From: Alphaproteobacteria bacterium
GTDB lineage: Bacteria > Pseudomonadota > Alphaproteobacteria > Rhizobiales > Rhizobiaceae
Assembly: GCA_016861165.1 (NCBI GenBank)
Contig: BOKV01000015.1
Span: forward strand, 39,279-103,278
Direction of reading: 5' to 3'
Length of the DNA: 64,000 bases
Every line of letters begins with the position of its first letter. Position 1 is the stretch's first letter. Positions 46,625 to 56,004 of this stretch are shown here, piece by piece. A program made the position numbers and the translations under genes. The notes below the pieces were generated by a model that worked only from the letters and a program-made list of their open reading frames with translations, was not told the DNA's origin and ran no database searches.

Positions 46625-47604
46625 CCGCCGCCGATCAGCACGCCGGCGGCGAAGACCAGCGCGCCGCCGAGCACGACCTGGAAGATCGCCTTGCCCCACG
46701 GCGTCTCCATGTACTTGTTCTGGATGAAGGCGATCGCCCACAGCTCGACGAAGACGATGGCGATGGCCAGGCTCGTCGCTGTCCAGAAATCGGGGATCAG
46801 GTAGGGCAGCGCGTGGCCGAGGCCGCCGACGGTGGTCATGATGCCGGTGGCAAGCCCGCGCCGGATCGGCGAGCCGCGCCCGGAGATGACGCCGTCGTCG
46901 GAGGCGACCTCGGTGAAGCCCATCGAGATGCCGGCGCCGACCGAGGCGGCGACGCCGACAAGGAAGGTCGTCCAGGTGTTCTGCGTGGCGAAGGCGGTGG
47001 CGAAGATCGGCGCCAGCGTCGACACCGAGCCGTCCATCAGCCCGGCGAGGCCCGGCTGCACATAGGTCAGCACGAACTGGCGGTGCTCGGTCGCCCGTTC
47101 GGCCTCCTGCACCGACCGGGGGGCGTGCGCCCGTTCGGCCTCCATCGCCGCGCCGATATGGCCGGCCTCGGCCCGGGCGAGCTCGCCGAGCAACTTGCGG
47201 ATCGAGGCGTCGCTGGCACGGCGCGCGGCGGCGGCGTAGAAACGGCAGGCCTGCTCCTCCATCGCCGCCGCCTGCCGGCGCACCTCGTCGACGCCCTTCG
47301 GCTTGACCAGCCAGTCGGGCTTGCGGTCGTAGAAGCCCTTGACGTGCTCGCGGCGGATCAGCGGAATCGCCTCGCCGAACTTCTCGCGGTGCAGCTCGAT
47401 CAGCCAATCGCGGTGCTGGCCCTCCTCCGCGGCCATCGCGTCGAACATCCGCGCGGTGTCGGGGAAGTCGGCGCGCAGCCATTGCGCATAGGCCTGATAG
47501 ATGCGCGCGTCGTCCTCCTCGGAAGAGATGGCGAGCGCCAGCATCTCCTGCTCGCTCAGGCTGTCGAAATCGCGCCGGCCGCGCGAGAGAAAACTGGAGA
47601 ACAT
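46621..47604 (-). CDS. mbfA: Membrane-bound ferritin-like iron exporter MbfA
   Basis: The 327-residue protein joins an N-terminal ferritin-like (rubrerythrin) domain (Glu29, Glu30, E-E-G-Q-H around 60-64, [13 protein letters not shown]) to a C-terminal VIT1/CCC1-type membrane domain ([35 protein letters not shown]). This is MbfA, which exports iron and protects against peroxide in rhizobia and Agrobacterium. An Irr-type operator and a good promoter lie just before the ATG. Confidence 0.93.
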   Translation of the reverse strand: MFSSFLSRGRRDFDSLSEQEMLALAISSEEDDARIYQAYAQWLRADFPDTARMFDAMAAEEGQHRDWLIELHREKFGEAIPLIRREHVKGFYDRKPDWLVKPKGVDEVRRQAAAMEEQACRFYAAAARRASDASIRKLLGELARAEAGHIGAAMEAERAHAPRSVQEAERATEHRQFVLTYVQPGLAGLMDGSVSTLAPIFATAFATQNTWTTFLVGVAASVGAGISMGFTEVASDDGVISGRGSPIRRGLATGIMTTVGGLGHALPYLIPDFWTATSLAIAIVFVELWAIAFIQNKYMETPWGKAIFQVVLGGALVFAAGVLIGGG

Positions 47605-47615
47605 CGCACCACTTC

Positions 47616-47656
47616 TTAGAATGATTCCAATCTACGCCGCGTCCGGCCTTTGTCAA
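47616..47656 (-). promoter_or_regulatory. mbfA promoter with iron control element (Irr box)
   Basis: On the minus strand TTGACA (47656-47651), a 16-base spacer and TAGATT (47634-47629) form a near-consensus promoter. The ICE-like sequence TTGGAATCATTCTAA (47630-47616) starts within the -10 box; it matches TTAGAA-N3-TTCTAA at 11 of 12 positions. Irr binding here would block RNA polymerase when iron is low, as known for mbfA in rhizobia. Confidence 0.75.
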
Positions 47657-47783
47657 CGCCGGCGCGGGCGCGTCGTTGCGGCAGCGGTTTCTGGAACGGC
47701 GGGCGGGCGCGGCAGCGGCGATCAACGGGGTTTCCCGGGCGGCCCGGTTCCGGCAAGATCGCGCCTCCGGAGGAAATGACGCC

Positions 47784-48620
47784 ATGGCCATGATCGACCG
47801 ACTGCTCGACCGGGTCGGCCACCTGCTCGCCAACAAGCTGGTCAAGCAGTCCTCGGGCTACGAGCCCTACACGCCGTCCGATTATGACACGCTGTGGGCG
47901 ACGCTGAAGCCCGGCGACGTGCTGCTGGTGGAGGGCAACCAGCTCATCTCGGCCACCATCAAGTACCTGACGCAGTCGACCTGGAGCCATGCCGCGCTCT
48001 ATGTCGGCCACAGCCTGCCGAAACCGGCCGACGGCGGCGAACGCCCGCGCCTCATCGAGGTCAATATCGGCGAGGGCTGCGTGGCCGTGCCGCTGTCGCG
48101 CTACGCCTCCTACAACACCCGCATCTGCCGTCCGGTCGGACTGACCGAGGAGGACCGGCGCAAGGTGGTCGATTTCATGGTCTCCAAGATCGGCGTGCAG
48201 TACGACCTGCGCAACATCGTTGACCTGCTGCGCTATTTCTTCCCGACGCCGCCGGTGCCGGTGCGCTGGCGCCGGCGCATGATCGCCTTCGGCTCGGGCG
48301 ATCCGACGCGGGCGATCTGCTCGTCGCTGATCGCCCAGGCCTATCAGTCGGTCGGCTATCCGATCCTGCCCGAGATCACGCTGGCGCCCGGCCGGGCGCA
48401 CGCCGAATCGCGCTATTCACGCGCCGAGATCATGCACATCCGCCACCACTCGCTGTTCGCGCCGCGGGATTTCGACCTGTCGCCCTATTTCGAGGTGGTC
48501 AAGCCGACCATCATCCACGGCTTCGACTACCGCAGGATCAAGTGGAGCGGCCAGGTCTCGGAACTGGACATCCTGCGCCAGAAGCGCAGCGAAGAGCGCC
48601 TGGCCGGCAAGGAGGACTGA
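47784..48620 (+). CDS. YiiX/YebB-like NlpC/P60-family cysteine hydrolase
   Basis: The 278-residue protein has a permuted NlpC/P60 (YiiX-like) fold: LKPGDVLLVEGNQLISATIKYLTQSTWSHAALYVG places His before Cys, and AICSSLIAQAYQSVGYPI holds the predicted catalytic Cys. These proteins hydrolyse amide bonds in peptidoglycan or lipids; no clear signal peptide is seen. ATG 47784 follows GGAGGAAATG. It faces mbfA across 179 bases. Confidence 0.83.
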   Translation: MAMIDRLLDRVGHLLANKLVKQSSGYEPYTPSDYDTLWATLKPGDVLLVEGNQLISATIKYLTQSTWSHAALYVGHSLPKPADGGERPRLIEVNIGEGCVAVPLSRYASYNTRICRPVGLTEEDRRKVVDFMVSKIGVQYDLRNIVDLLRYFFPTPPVPVRWRRRMIAFGSGDPTRAICSSLIAQAYQSVGYPILPEITLAPGRAHAESRYSRAEIMHIRHHSLFAPRDFDLSPYFEVVKPTIIHGFDYRRIKWSGQVSELDILRQKRSEERLAGKED

Positions 48621-48635
48621 GAGCGCCGGCGGCCG

Positions 48636-49409
48636 CTACTGGCAGATCAGGTAGCGGCAGTCACTGCCGTGGCAGCCGAGGTCGACATGAAGGTGGGCTT
48701 CGTGCGCCGTGTCGGAATCGGGCCCCAGCACCGTGGTGAAGTGGCGGCAGGCGGCGGCATGAACCTGCTTCAGGAAAGCCTGGCGCGGGCCGGACGCGGC
48801 GGCGTCGACCGGCGCCGCCGCCTCGTCCTGCGCCGTTGCGGGTGCCCGCGGCCAGTCGCCGGCGACCGTCACCTCGCGGCCGTCGGCCAGCCGGAAGGCG
48901 GCAATGTCGAGCGCGTTGGCGAAGGCATGCTCGGACAGCTTGCCGGCCGCCGCCCGGTTGCGCCGCCGGCACTCGTAGCCCGGGCCGGTGACGATCGCCG
49001 CCAGTTCGCCGTCAAGCAGCCGGCGCGCCAGGCTGGTCGCCTCCTCGGCCAGTCGGGCGAGCTGGCCGGCCATCTCGCAGGTGACCGTCGGCCGGCCGGT
49101 CAGCGCCACGCCGGCCGCGCTGATCAGCGTGAGCGGCGAATCGGCGCCGCACGCGCCGTCCTCGCGCACCGGCGCCGGCGCGGCCTCGACCCGGCCCCAC
49201 AACATCGCCGGACAGGCGCGCCGGTGCGGGACCGGAACGTCTGCGGCGTCCGCTCGGCGGGGCTCGGCCGCCGGTGCCGTGGCGACCGCCGGCAGCCCGG
49301 GCCGTGGCGTCGGCACCGGGATTTCGGCGGCGACCGTCGGCGCGGCGGCGGCGAGCAGCGTCGCCAGCAAGGCGGAGATCAGGCGTGCGTCAGTTCCAAA
49401 TCCGCGCAT
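48636..49409 (-). CDS. Extensin-like family secreted protein
   Basis: The 257-residue protein has a signal peptide (ARLISALLATLLAAAAPTVAA) and a C-terminal extensin-like domain of about 180 residues: CGADSPLTLISAAGVALTGRPTVTCEMAGQLARL, YECRRRNRAAAGKLSEHAFANALDIAAF and HLHVDLGCHGSDCRYLICQ. Conserved His and Asp (SEHAFANALDI, EAHLHVD) suggest a metal-dependent peptidase-like fold. I chose ATG 49409 over ATG 49418; both give the signal peptide. Confidence 0.85.
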   Translation of the reverse strand: MRGFGTDARLISALLATLLAAAAPTVAAEIPVPTPRPGLPAVATAPAAEPRRADAADVPVPHRRACPAMLWGRVEAAPAPVREDGACGADSPLTLISAAGVALTGRPTVTCEMAGQLARLAEEATSLARRLLDGELAAIVTGPGYECRRRNRAAAGKLSEHAFANALDIAAFRLADGREVTVAGDWPRAPATAQDEAAAPVDAAASGPRQAFLKQVHAAACRHFTTVLGPDSDTAHEAHLHVDLGCHGSDCRYLICQ

Positions 49410-49607
49410 TGGCAGCATCCGTGAGCAGGCAAACGTCGTCCCACCATGTTTTCCGGCATATCCTGGGCGATGCGATGGCCGCCCACGCATTGGCGCACAT
49501 CGCGCGCGCCCGGCGCCGCCACCGGCGGACATCACCACGGTTGCGCCACGAGCCCATGCAAAACAGACTGGCGTTCACAGCCACTCCTACCGAGGGAGCC
49601 CGCGCGC

Positions 49608-49919
49608 ATGAACAGGACCGCCGCGATCATGCTGGCGCTCGCCGTCGCCGCCCCCGGCGGGCCCGCCCAGGCCGGCCGCCCCGATACGCGCGCCATGACC
49701 TGCGCCGACGCCCAGCTTCTCGTCCGCCGCGCCGGCGCCGTCGTCATGACGACGGGCCGCTACACCTATGACCGCATCGTCGCCGGGGTCGGCTGGTGCG
49801 ACTTCGACGAGGAGACAAGGCTGGTGACGGCGCCGACCATCGACAATCCGCGCTGCCGCATCGGCTATGTTTGCCGCCCGGCAACGCTGTTTGAGGACTT
49901 CTTCCGGTTTCCCCGGTGA
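49608..49919 (+). CDS. Small secreted hypothetical protein with four Cys
   Basis: This 103-residue protein has a signal peptide (MNRTAAIMLALAVAAPGGPAQA) and a mature part with four cysteines (TCADAQ, WCDFDEE, RCRIGYVC) likely to form disulfides. It contains VMTTGRYTYDRIV and ends FEDFFRFPR. I recognise the type from rhizobial secreted hypotheticals but can assign no role. GAGGGAG lies nine bases before the ATG. Confidence 0.68.
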   Translation: MNRTAAIMLALAVAAPGGPAQAGRPDTRAMTCADAQLLVRRAGAVVMTTGRYTYDRIVAGVGWCDFDEETRLVTAPTIDNPRCRIGYVCRPATLFEDFFRFPR

Positions 49920-49964
49920 CGGATTAGACTGGCCTGCCCCGCCGCCGGGCTGATGGGAGGAAGG

Positions 49965-52016
49965 ATGAACGTCGCACGGCCGATTTCGCGAGCTGGCCCG
50001 CCCCGGGCCGAAGCGGACGTGGCGCGCCTGTTCGCGCTGCTCGAATCCGGGCTCAACCTGCTCGAACAGGGCATGACCATCTTCGGCCGCGACCTGCGCC
50101 TCATCCACGCCAACCGCCGCTTTCCGCAGCTCTACGACCTGCCCGACCGCTTCCTCGCGCCCGGCACCACCTTTGAGGAGATCAACCGCTTCCTCGCCGA
50201 GAAGGGCGATTTCGGCCCCGGCGACCCGGAGGAGCTGGTGCGCGAGCGCGTCGAGCGGGCGCTCGCCTTCGAGGACCACTACATGGAGCGCACCCGGCCG
50301 AACGGGCGGGTAATCGCGGTCGAGGGCCATCCGCTAGGCGACAGCGGCTGGGTCGCCGTCTATACCGACATCACCTCGCAGAAGCGCCACGAGGCGCTGT
50401 TGCGCGAGCGCGCCGACCAGCTCTCCTCCAGCCTGCTGCGGCGGTCGGAGGAACTGGCCGCCGCCAACCGCGAACTGGCCGCCGCCAACCGGGCGCTGGA
50501 GGAGATCAAGCGCCAGCTCACCGAGTCGGAGGCGCGCATGCGCACCATCACCCGCTCGGTCCCTGCCCACATCGCCTATGTCGATCGCGACCGCGTCTAC
50601 CGCTTCACCAACGACCGCTTCGCCGACATTTTCGGCCAGGATTCAAGCGACATCGTCGGCCGCAGGGTCGACGAGCTGTTCGGCGCCGAAGTGATGGACG
50701 CGCTGCTGCCGGCCGTCGCCGAGGGGCTCGACGGCGCCGCCAACTCGGTCGAATACGCCACCACCGGCGGCGACGGCCAGGTGCGCCACGTGCGCACCTC
50801 GCTGGTGCCGGACGCCACCGCCGGCGGCGAGGTGGCCGGCCTCTACGTGCTGTCGCTCGACATCTCCGAACAGAAGCGGGCGATGGACATGCTGATCAGC
50901 TCCAAGCGACTGCAGGCGGCCACCCAGCTCACCAGCGGCGTCGTCCACGACTTCTCCAACATCCTCACCATCATCCAGGGCAATCTCAACCGGCTGGCCG
51001 ACGACGGCCTGTCGGCCAAGGAGCGCGACCGCATCATCCAGGTCACGCGCCGCGCCGCCGAGCGCGGCGGGCGCGTCACCGACCAGCTCGTCTCGTTCTC
51101 GCGCAACGAGGAGCTCACCCCGGCGCCGTGCAACGTCAACCGCGTCGCCGCCGACCTGGTGCGATTGTTCTCGGCCTCGCTCGACCCGGCGATCGCCATC
51201 GCGGTCGACGAGGGCGAGCCGCTCGGCGCCTATGTCGACGAACGCGCTTTCCAGGACGCGCTGCTCAACCTGCTGCTCAACGCCCGCGACGCCGTCGGCC
51301 ATGCCGGCTCCATCCGCGTCGGCATCGCCCGCCAGCTCCATGACGGCGCCGAGCGCGTCGCCGTCTCGGTGCGCGACGACGGCTGCGGCTTCGCCGACGG
51401 CACGATCGAGGTGGCCTGTCGTGCCTTCTTCTCCACCAAGCAGGGCGGCCACGGCCGCGGCCTCGGCCTGTCGATGGTGCGCCGCTTCGTGCGCCGCTCG
51501 GGCGGCGACCTGCGCATCGAGAGCGAGCCGAACCACGGCGCGCTGGTCACCATGCTGCTGCCGCCCGCCGCCCTGGAGGAGCCGGTGGCCGAGGCCGCGG
51601 GCGAAAGCGCGGCCGCAGGCTTCGGCGGCCTCGCCCTGGTGATCGACGACGAGCCGGAAATCCGCGGCCTGGTGCGCCAGTACCTGCTGGCGCAGGGGGC
51701 CAAGGTCATCGAGGCGGTGTCGCCGGAGGAGGCGCTGGAACTGGTCGCCCAGATTCCGCTGGTCTCGCTGGTGGTGAGCGACATCGCCATGACCGGCAGC
51801 CAGACCGGCCTCGACATGGCCCGCCAGATGCGGCGCTCGCGGCCCGACCTGCCGATCCTGCTGATCAGCGGCCTGTCGACCAGCCATCCCGCCCTGGCCG
51901 AGGGCAGGGCCGAGTTCGCGCTGCTCAGGAAGCCGTTCGGCGCGGCCGCCTTCAGCGCGGCGCTGGCGGCACTGCTGGCTGGCGACGCACCGCGCCAGGG
52001 GGCGCCGACCAGTTGA
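49965..52016 (+). CDS. PAS-containing hybrid histidine kinase
   Basis: The 683-residue cytoplasmic sensor has a PAS-7-like domain near the N-terminus (FALLESGLNLLEQGMTIFGRDLRLIHANRRF), a coiled coil (about 143-190, AANRELAAANRALEE), a second PAS domain (200-310), and a HisKA-type H-box with His328 in GVVHDFSNIL. A GHKL ATPase domain follows (NLLLNARDAVG, DDGCGF, GRGLGLSMV), then a receiver domain with Asp606 (VVSDIAMTG). No membrane helix is seen, so the signal is probably intracellular. It is coupled to the response regulator by a TTGA overlap at 52013-52016. Confidence 0.92.
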   Translation: MNVARPISRAGPPRAEADVARLFALLESGLNLLEQGMTIFGRDLRLIHANRRFPQLYDLPDRFLAPGTTFEEINRFLAEKGDFGPGDPEELVRERVERALAFEDHYMERTRPNGRVIAVEGHPLGDSGWVAVYTDITSQKRHEALLRERADQLSSSLLRRSEELAAANRELAAANRALEEIKRQLTESEARMRTITRSVPAHIAYVDRDRVYRFTNDRFADIFGQDSSDIVGRRVDELFGAEVMDALLPAVAEGLDGAANSVEYATTGGDGQVRHVRTSLVPDATAGGEVAGLYVLSLDISEQKRAMDMLISSKRLQAATQLTSGVVHDFSNILTIIQGNLNRLADDGLSAKERDRIIQVTRRAAERGGRVTDQLVSFSRNEELTPAPCNVNRVAADLVRLFSASLDPAIAIAVDEGEPLGAYVDERAFQDALLNLLLNARDAVGHAGSIRVGIARQLHDGAERVAVSVRDDGCGFADGTIEVACRAFFSTKQGGHGRGLGLSMVRRFVRRSGGDLRIESEPNHGALVTMLLPPAALEEPVAEAAGESAAAGFGGLALVIDDEPEIRGLVRQYLLAQGAKVIEAVSPEEALELVAQIPLVSLVVSDIAMTGSQTGLDMARQMRRSRPDLPILLISGLSTSHPALAEGRAEFALLRKPFGAAAFSAALAALLAGDAPRQGAPTS

Positions 52017-52726
52017 CGGCGACCACCCAGCGCATAGCCATCGTCGAGGACGATCGCGACGTCGCCGAGATCCTGGCGACGGTGTTGGCCACCAGCGGCT
52101 ACGATGTCGAAACCTTCTTCACCGGCGAATCCTTCCTGCGCTCGCTGCCGCACCGCCAGCCGGACCTGTGCCTGATCGACCTCAGCCTGCCGGACCGCGA
52201 CGGCCTCGGCATCGTCGCCGAGCTGCGCGCCCACAAGCGCATCGCCGCCATCATCGTCTCGGGACGCCACGAACTGGGCGACAAGCTGGTCGGGCTGGAG
52301 CTCGGCGCCGACGACTATATCGTCAAGCCATTCGAGGAGAAGGAGATCGTCGCCCGCGTGCGCTCGGTGCTGCGGCGGATGAGCGCGGCCGACAGCGCCG
52401 GCAAGAGCGAGGTCGCCCATTTCTCCGGCTGGACCGCCGATTTCCGCCGTTTCGAGCTGATCGGCCCCGACAAGCGGGCCGTGGCGCTGTCGGGCGGCGA
52501 GGCGAGCGTGCTGCGCGTGCTGCTGGAATCGGCGAACCGGCTGCTGACGCGCGGCGAACTGATGGACCGGCTCGGCCTTTCGGCCGACCACACCTTCGAC
52601 CGCTCGATCGACGTGCGCATCTCGCGCCTGCGCGGCAAGCTGGAGGAGGACCCGCGCAATCCCCGGTTCATCAAGACCGTCTACGGCGCCGGCTACATCA
52701 TGGTCGGCCAGGTGCGCTGGAACTGA
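52013..52726 (+). CDS. OmpR-family response regulator
   Basis: The 237-residue regulator has a receiver domain with phosphoacceptor Asp56 in LCLIDLSLPDRDG, Lys105 in VKPFEE, and a C-terminal winged helix (LSGGEASVLRVLLESANRLLTRGELMDRL, SIDVRISRLRGKLEEDPRNPRFIKTVYGAGY). The start codon is TTG at 52013, overlapping the kinase stop codon. It lies directly upstream of the ligase-transporter cluster, its most plausible target. Confidence 0.93.
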   Translation: MTATTQRIAIVEDDRDVAEILATVLATSGYDVETFFTGESFLRSLPHRQPDLCLIDLSLPDRDGLGIVAELRAHKRIAAIIVSGRHELGDKLVGLELGADDYIVKPFEEKEIVARVRSVLRRMSAADSAGKSEVAHFSGWTADFRRFELIGPDKRAVALSGGEASVLRVLLESANRLLTRGELMDRLGLSADHTFDRSIDVRISRLRGKLEEDPRNPRFIKTVYGAGYIMVGQVRWN

Positions 52727-52772
52727 GCCGGCCGCTAGTGCGACGCACAATTGCTGCAACAATTCGATACAA

Positions 52773-52789
52773 TCGCGACATAGTCGCGA
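52773..52789. promoter_or_regulatory. Perfect inverted repeat before the ligase-liv cluster
   Basis: TCGCGACATAGTCGCGA is a seven-base-pair dyad with three-base centre, about 45 bases after the response regulator stop codon and about 230 before the ligase start. It is followed by AATTTTCC, so it could be a weak terminator for the kinase-regulator pair or an operator. A second dyad, GTCCGGA/TCCGGAC, lies near 52896-52917. Confidence 0.45.
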
Positions 52790-53014
52790 AATTTTCCTCG
52801 CCTAGTTCGTTCGGCTAGTTGAACGCGGGGCGCAACTGTCCTTGACTGGCGCTTGTCGCAGGCCTGCGGCAGCGTTGGCACCGCAGGCGGCACGGTCCGG
52901 AATGGAGGGTCCGGACGATGGTCGCACGGCGGTTGGCGGGAGCGCCTCGCGCGGCCGAATTCGCGCCCGGCCCCGGCGCCAGCGCCGCGGGAGCCGAGTG
53001 CCCGGGAGGAGTGC

Positions 53015-54982
53015 ATGCCGGTTTCTCCGGACCAGGAACCCGCGACCTTTCCGCAATATCTGCTGGCGAATGCGCGGCGCTTTGGCGCGCGCCCGGCGAT
53101 GCGCCACAAGGACTACGGCATCCGGCAGTCCTGGACCTGGGCCGAGATGCGCGACGAAATCCGCCGCTTCTCGCTTGGCCTCGCCGAACTCGGCCTCAAG
53201 CCCGGCGACAAGGTGGCGATCGCCGGCGCCAACCGGCCGCGCCTCTACTGGGCGTTCTGCGCCGTCCAGGCGCTCGGCGCCATCCCGGTGCCGGTCTATT
53301 CGGACTCGGTGGCCGAGGAGATGGCCTATGTCATCAGCCATGCCGAGGCGCGCTACGCCATCGTCCAGGACCAGGAGCAGGTCGACAAGCTGCTGTCGGT
53401 CGGCGACGGGCTGTCGATCGAGAAGATCGTCTATGACGAGGAGCGCGGGCTTGCCGGCTACGACCCCGCCAACCTGCACGCCATCGACGACGTGATGGCC
53501 TTGGGCGAGGCGCGCCTCCAGCGCGAGGGCGAGGCGCCCTGGCTCGAAACGGTCGCCGGCGCGCGCGGCAGCGATCTGGCGGTGATGCTCTATACGTCGG
53601 GGACGACGGGCAAGCCCAAGGGCGTCATGCTGTCCTTCGACAATCTGGTGGTGGCGGCGAAGAGCGGCATCGCCTTCGACCGTCTGAGCGAGCACGAGGT
53701 GGTCATCGCCTATCTGCCGCTCGCCTGGGTCGGCGACCACGTCTTCTCCTATGCCCAGAGCTATGTCGCCGGCTTCTGCGTGTGCTGCCCGGAGAGCGCC
53801 GAGACCGTCGACGTCGACCGCCGCGAGATCGCGCCGACCTATTTCTTCGCGCCGCCGCGCGTCTTCGAGAACCTGCTTACCGCCATCATGGTGCGCATGG
53901 AGGATGCCGGGCGGGTGAAGAAGGCGATGTTCGACCATTTCATCGCCCATGGCCGCCGCGTCGGCGAGCGCATCCTCGACGGCAGGCCGGTGTCGCTCGT
54001 CGACCGCCTGCGCTACTGGCTCGGCGACATCTGCGTCTACGGACCGCTCAAGAACCGCATGGGCTTCACGCGGATGCGGGTCGGCTACACCGCCGGCGAG
54101 GCGATCGGGCCGGAAATCTTCCGCTTCTACCGCTCGCTCGGGCTGAACCTGAAGCAGCTCTACGGCCAGACCGAAGCCTCCGTCTACATCACCGCCCAGC
54201 CCGACGGCGAGATCCGCGCCGACACGGTCGGCCGGCCCTCACCGGGCGTCGAGATCAGGATCGCCGACAGTGGCGAGGTGCTCTACCGCTCGCCCGGCGT
54301 CTTCGTCGGCTACTACAAGAACGAGGAGGCCACGCAGGCGACCAAGTCGGCCGACGGCTGGGTCCATACCGGCGACGCCGGCTTCTTCGACGCGGAGGGG
54401 CATCTGAAGATCATCGACCGGGCCAATGATGTCGGCCGCCTCAAGGACGGCAGCCTGTTCGCGCCGAAATACATCGAGAACAAGCTGAAATTCTATCCCA
54501 ACATCAAGGAGGTGGTCGCCTTCGGCGACGGCCGCGACTTCGTCGCCGTATTCCTCAACATCGACCTGACCTCGGTCGGCAGCTGGGCCGAGCGCAACAA
54601 TGTCGCCTATGGCAGCTACCAGGAGCTGGCCGCTCATCCGCGCGTCTACGAGATGATGCAGCGCCATGTCGAGGAGGTGAACCGCGATCTCGCCGGCGAG
54701 GACGTGATGGCCGGATCGCAGATCAGGCGCTTCCTCGTCCTGCACAAGGAGCTAGACGCCGACGACGGCGAACTGACGCGCACCCAGAAGGTGCGCCGCT
54801 CGTTCATCGCCGAGCGCTACGCACCGCTGATCGAGGCGCTCTATGACGGCTCGAAGTCGAAATATGTCGAGACCGAGGTCGTCTTCGAGGACGGCCGCAA
54901 GGGCAAGATCAGCGCGACGGTGGAAATCCGCGACGTGCCGGTGTTCGCCCCGGCCGCGCGGATGAAGGAGGCGGCTGAGTAA
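53015..54982 (+). CDS. AMP-forming acyl-CoA synthetase (long-chain type)
   Basis: The 655-residue adenylate-forming enzyme has the P-loop TSGTTGKPKG at 194-203, YGQTEAS (A5), GDAGFFD (A7) and a KIIDRANDVGRLKDGSLFAPKYIE region typical of the long-chain/ACSBG-like branch. The end carries the acidic, charged KGKISATVEIRDV. It activates a carboxylic acid to its CoA thioester; chain length is not readable. ATG 53015 follows GGGAGGA. It is linked by overlap to livG and adjacent to a full importer. Confidence 0.9.
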   Translation: MPVSPDQEPATFPQYLLANARRFGARPAMRHKDYGIRQSWTWAEMRDEIRRFSLGLAELGLKPGDKVAIAGANRPRLYWAFCAVQALGAIPVPVYSDSVAEEMAYVISHAEARYAIVQDQEQVDKLLSVGDGLSIEKIVYDEERGLAGYDPANLHAIDDVMALGEARLQREGEAPWLETVAGARGSDLAVMLYTSGTTGKPKGVMLSFDNLVVAAKSGIAFDRLSEHEVVIAYLPLAWVGDHVFSYAQSYVAGFCVCCPESAETVDVDRREIAPTYFFAPPRVFENLLTAIMVRMEDAGRVKKAMFDHFIAHGRRVGERILDGRPVSLVDRLRYWLGDICVYGPLKNRMGFTRMRVGYTAGEAIGPEIFRFYRSLGLNLKQLYGQTEASVYITAQPDGEIRADTVGRPSPGVEIRIADSGEVLYRSPGVFVGYYKNEEATQATKSADGWVHTGDAGFFDAEGHLKIIDRANDVGRLKDGSLFAPKYIENKLKFYPNIKEVVAFGDGRDFVAVFLNIDLTSVGSWAERNNVAYGSYQELAAHPRVYEMMQRHVEEVNRDLAGEDVMAGSQIRRFLVLHKELDADDGELTRTQKVRRSFIAERYAPLIEALYDGSKSKYVETEVVFEDGRKGKISATVEIRDVPVFAPAARMKEAAE

Positions 54983-55818
54983 TGAACGTGCACGCCGCCC
55001 GCCAGGGCGTATTCGGCGCCGCGCGCAGCGAGGACGGCATCGCCAGGGGCGAGCCGCTGCTGGTGGTCGACAACATCTCGCTGGCGTTCGGCGGCGTGAA
55101 GGCGATCACCGACGTCTCCTTCGACATCGTCAAGGGCGAGATCCGCGCCATCATCGGCCCCAACGGCGCCGGCAAGACGTCGATGCTCAACGTCATCAAC
55201 GGCTTCTATCATCCCCAGCAGGGCACGATCACCTTCCGCGGCCGCTCGCGCCGGCGCATGCAGCCGCACGAGGCGGCCATGCAGGGCATCGCCCGCACCT
55301 TCCAGAACATCGCCCTGTTCAAGGGCATGACGACGCTCGACAACATCATGACCGGCCGCATCACGCTGATGAAGCGCAACATGCTGTGGCAGGCGCTGTG
55401 GCACGGCCCGGCCGAGGCCGAGGAGATCGCCCACCGCGAGGCGGTCGAGCGGATCATCGACTTTCTCGAGATCGAGCACATCCGCAAGGTGCCGGTCGGG
55501 CGCCTGCCCTATGGCCTGCAGAAGCGGGTCGAGCTCGGCCGGGCGCTGGCCGCCGAGCCGGCGCTGCTGCTGCTCGACGAGCCGATGGCCGGCATGAATC
55601 TGGAGGAGAAGGAGGACATGAGCCGCTTCATCCTCGACGTCAACCGCGACTACGGCACCACCATCGCGCTGATCGAGCACGACATGGGCGTGGTCATGGA
55701 CCTGTCGGACCGCGTCGTCGTGCTCGACTACGGGCGCAAGATCGGCGACGGCACGCCCGACGAGGTGCGCAACAACCAAGCCGTCATCGACGCCTATCTG
55801 GGCGTCGCCCATGACTGA
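54982..55818 (+). CDS. livG: Branched-chain-amino-acid-type ABC transporter ATPase (LivG-like)
   Basis: The 278-residue ATPase has Walker A GPNGAGKTS at 59-67, the LivG-type signature LPYGLQKRVELGRALA in place of LSGGQ, and Walker B LLLLDEPMAGMN. The LivG insertion region (RMQPHEAAMQGIARTFQNIALFKGMTTLDNIM) is present. The start overlaps the ligase stop codon (TAATG, one shared base). The symbol reflects family; the natural substrate is likely not an amino acid. Confidence 0.92.
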   Translation: MNVHAARQGVFGAARSEDGIARGEPLLVVDNISLAFGGVKAITDVSFDIVKGEIRAIIGPNGAGKTSMLNVINGFYHPQQGTITFRGRSRRRMQPHEAAMQGIARTFQNIALFKGMTTLDNIMTGRITLMKRNMLWQALWHGPAEAEEIAHREAVERIIDFLEIEHIRKVPVGRLPYGLQKRVELGRALAAEPALLLLDEPMAGMNLEEKEDMSRFILDVNRDYGTTIALIEHDMGVVMDLSDRVVVLDYGRKIGDGTPDEVRNNQAVIDAYLGVAHD

Positions 55819-55836
55819 AGCGAAGGAGCCAAGCCG

Positions 55837-55983
55837 ATGACCGTCAACCTCGCCGTCGCACCGCTGATCGCGCTGATCGCCGGCATCATCATCCTGATCG
55901 CGCCGCGCTTCCTCAATTATGTCGTGGCCATCTACCTCATCATCGTCGGCATCATCGGCCTGTTTCCGGGCCTGCTGCCCTGA
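55837..55983 (+). CDS. DUF3096 microprotein (48 residues)
   Basis: This very small gene begins ATGACCGTCAACCTC at 55837, with AAGGAG nine bases upstream, and encodes 48 residues forming two membrane segments (APLIALIAGIIILIAP and YVVAIYLIIVGIIGLF). It matches the DUF3096 pattern by eye. It sits between livG and livH, so it may be an accessory of the transporter, but DUF3096 proteins also occur alone. It is easily missed by gene finders because of its size. Confidence 0.82.
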   Translation: MTVNLAVAPLIALIAGIIILIAPRFLNYVVAIYLIIVGIIGLFPGLLP

Positions 55984-56004
55984 CCGCCGCCCAGGGGGAG
56001 CCAA

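Noticed and set aside
50454..50500. A near-tandem repeat within the kinase gene
   Set aside because: It encodes the coiled-coil AANRELAAANRALEE; this is protein-level repetition, not a DNA element.
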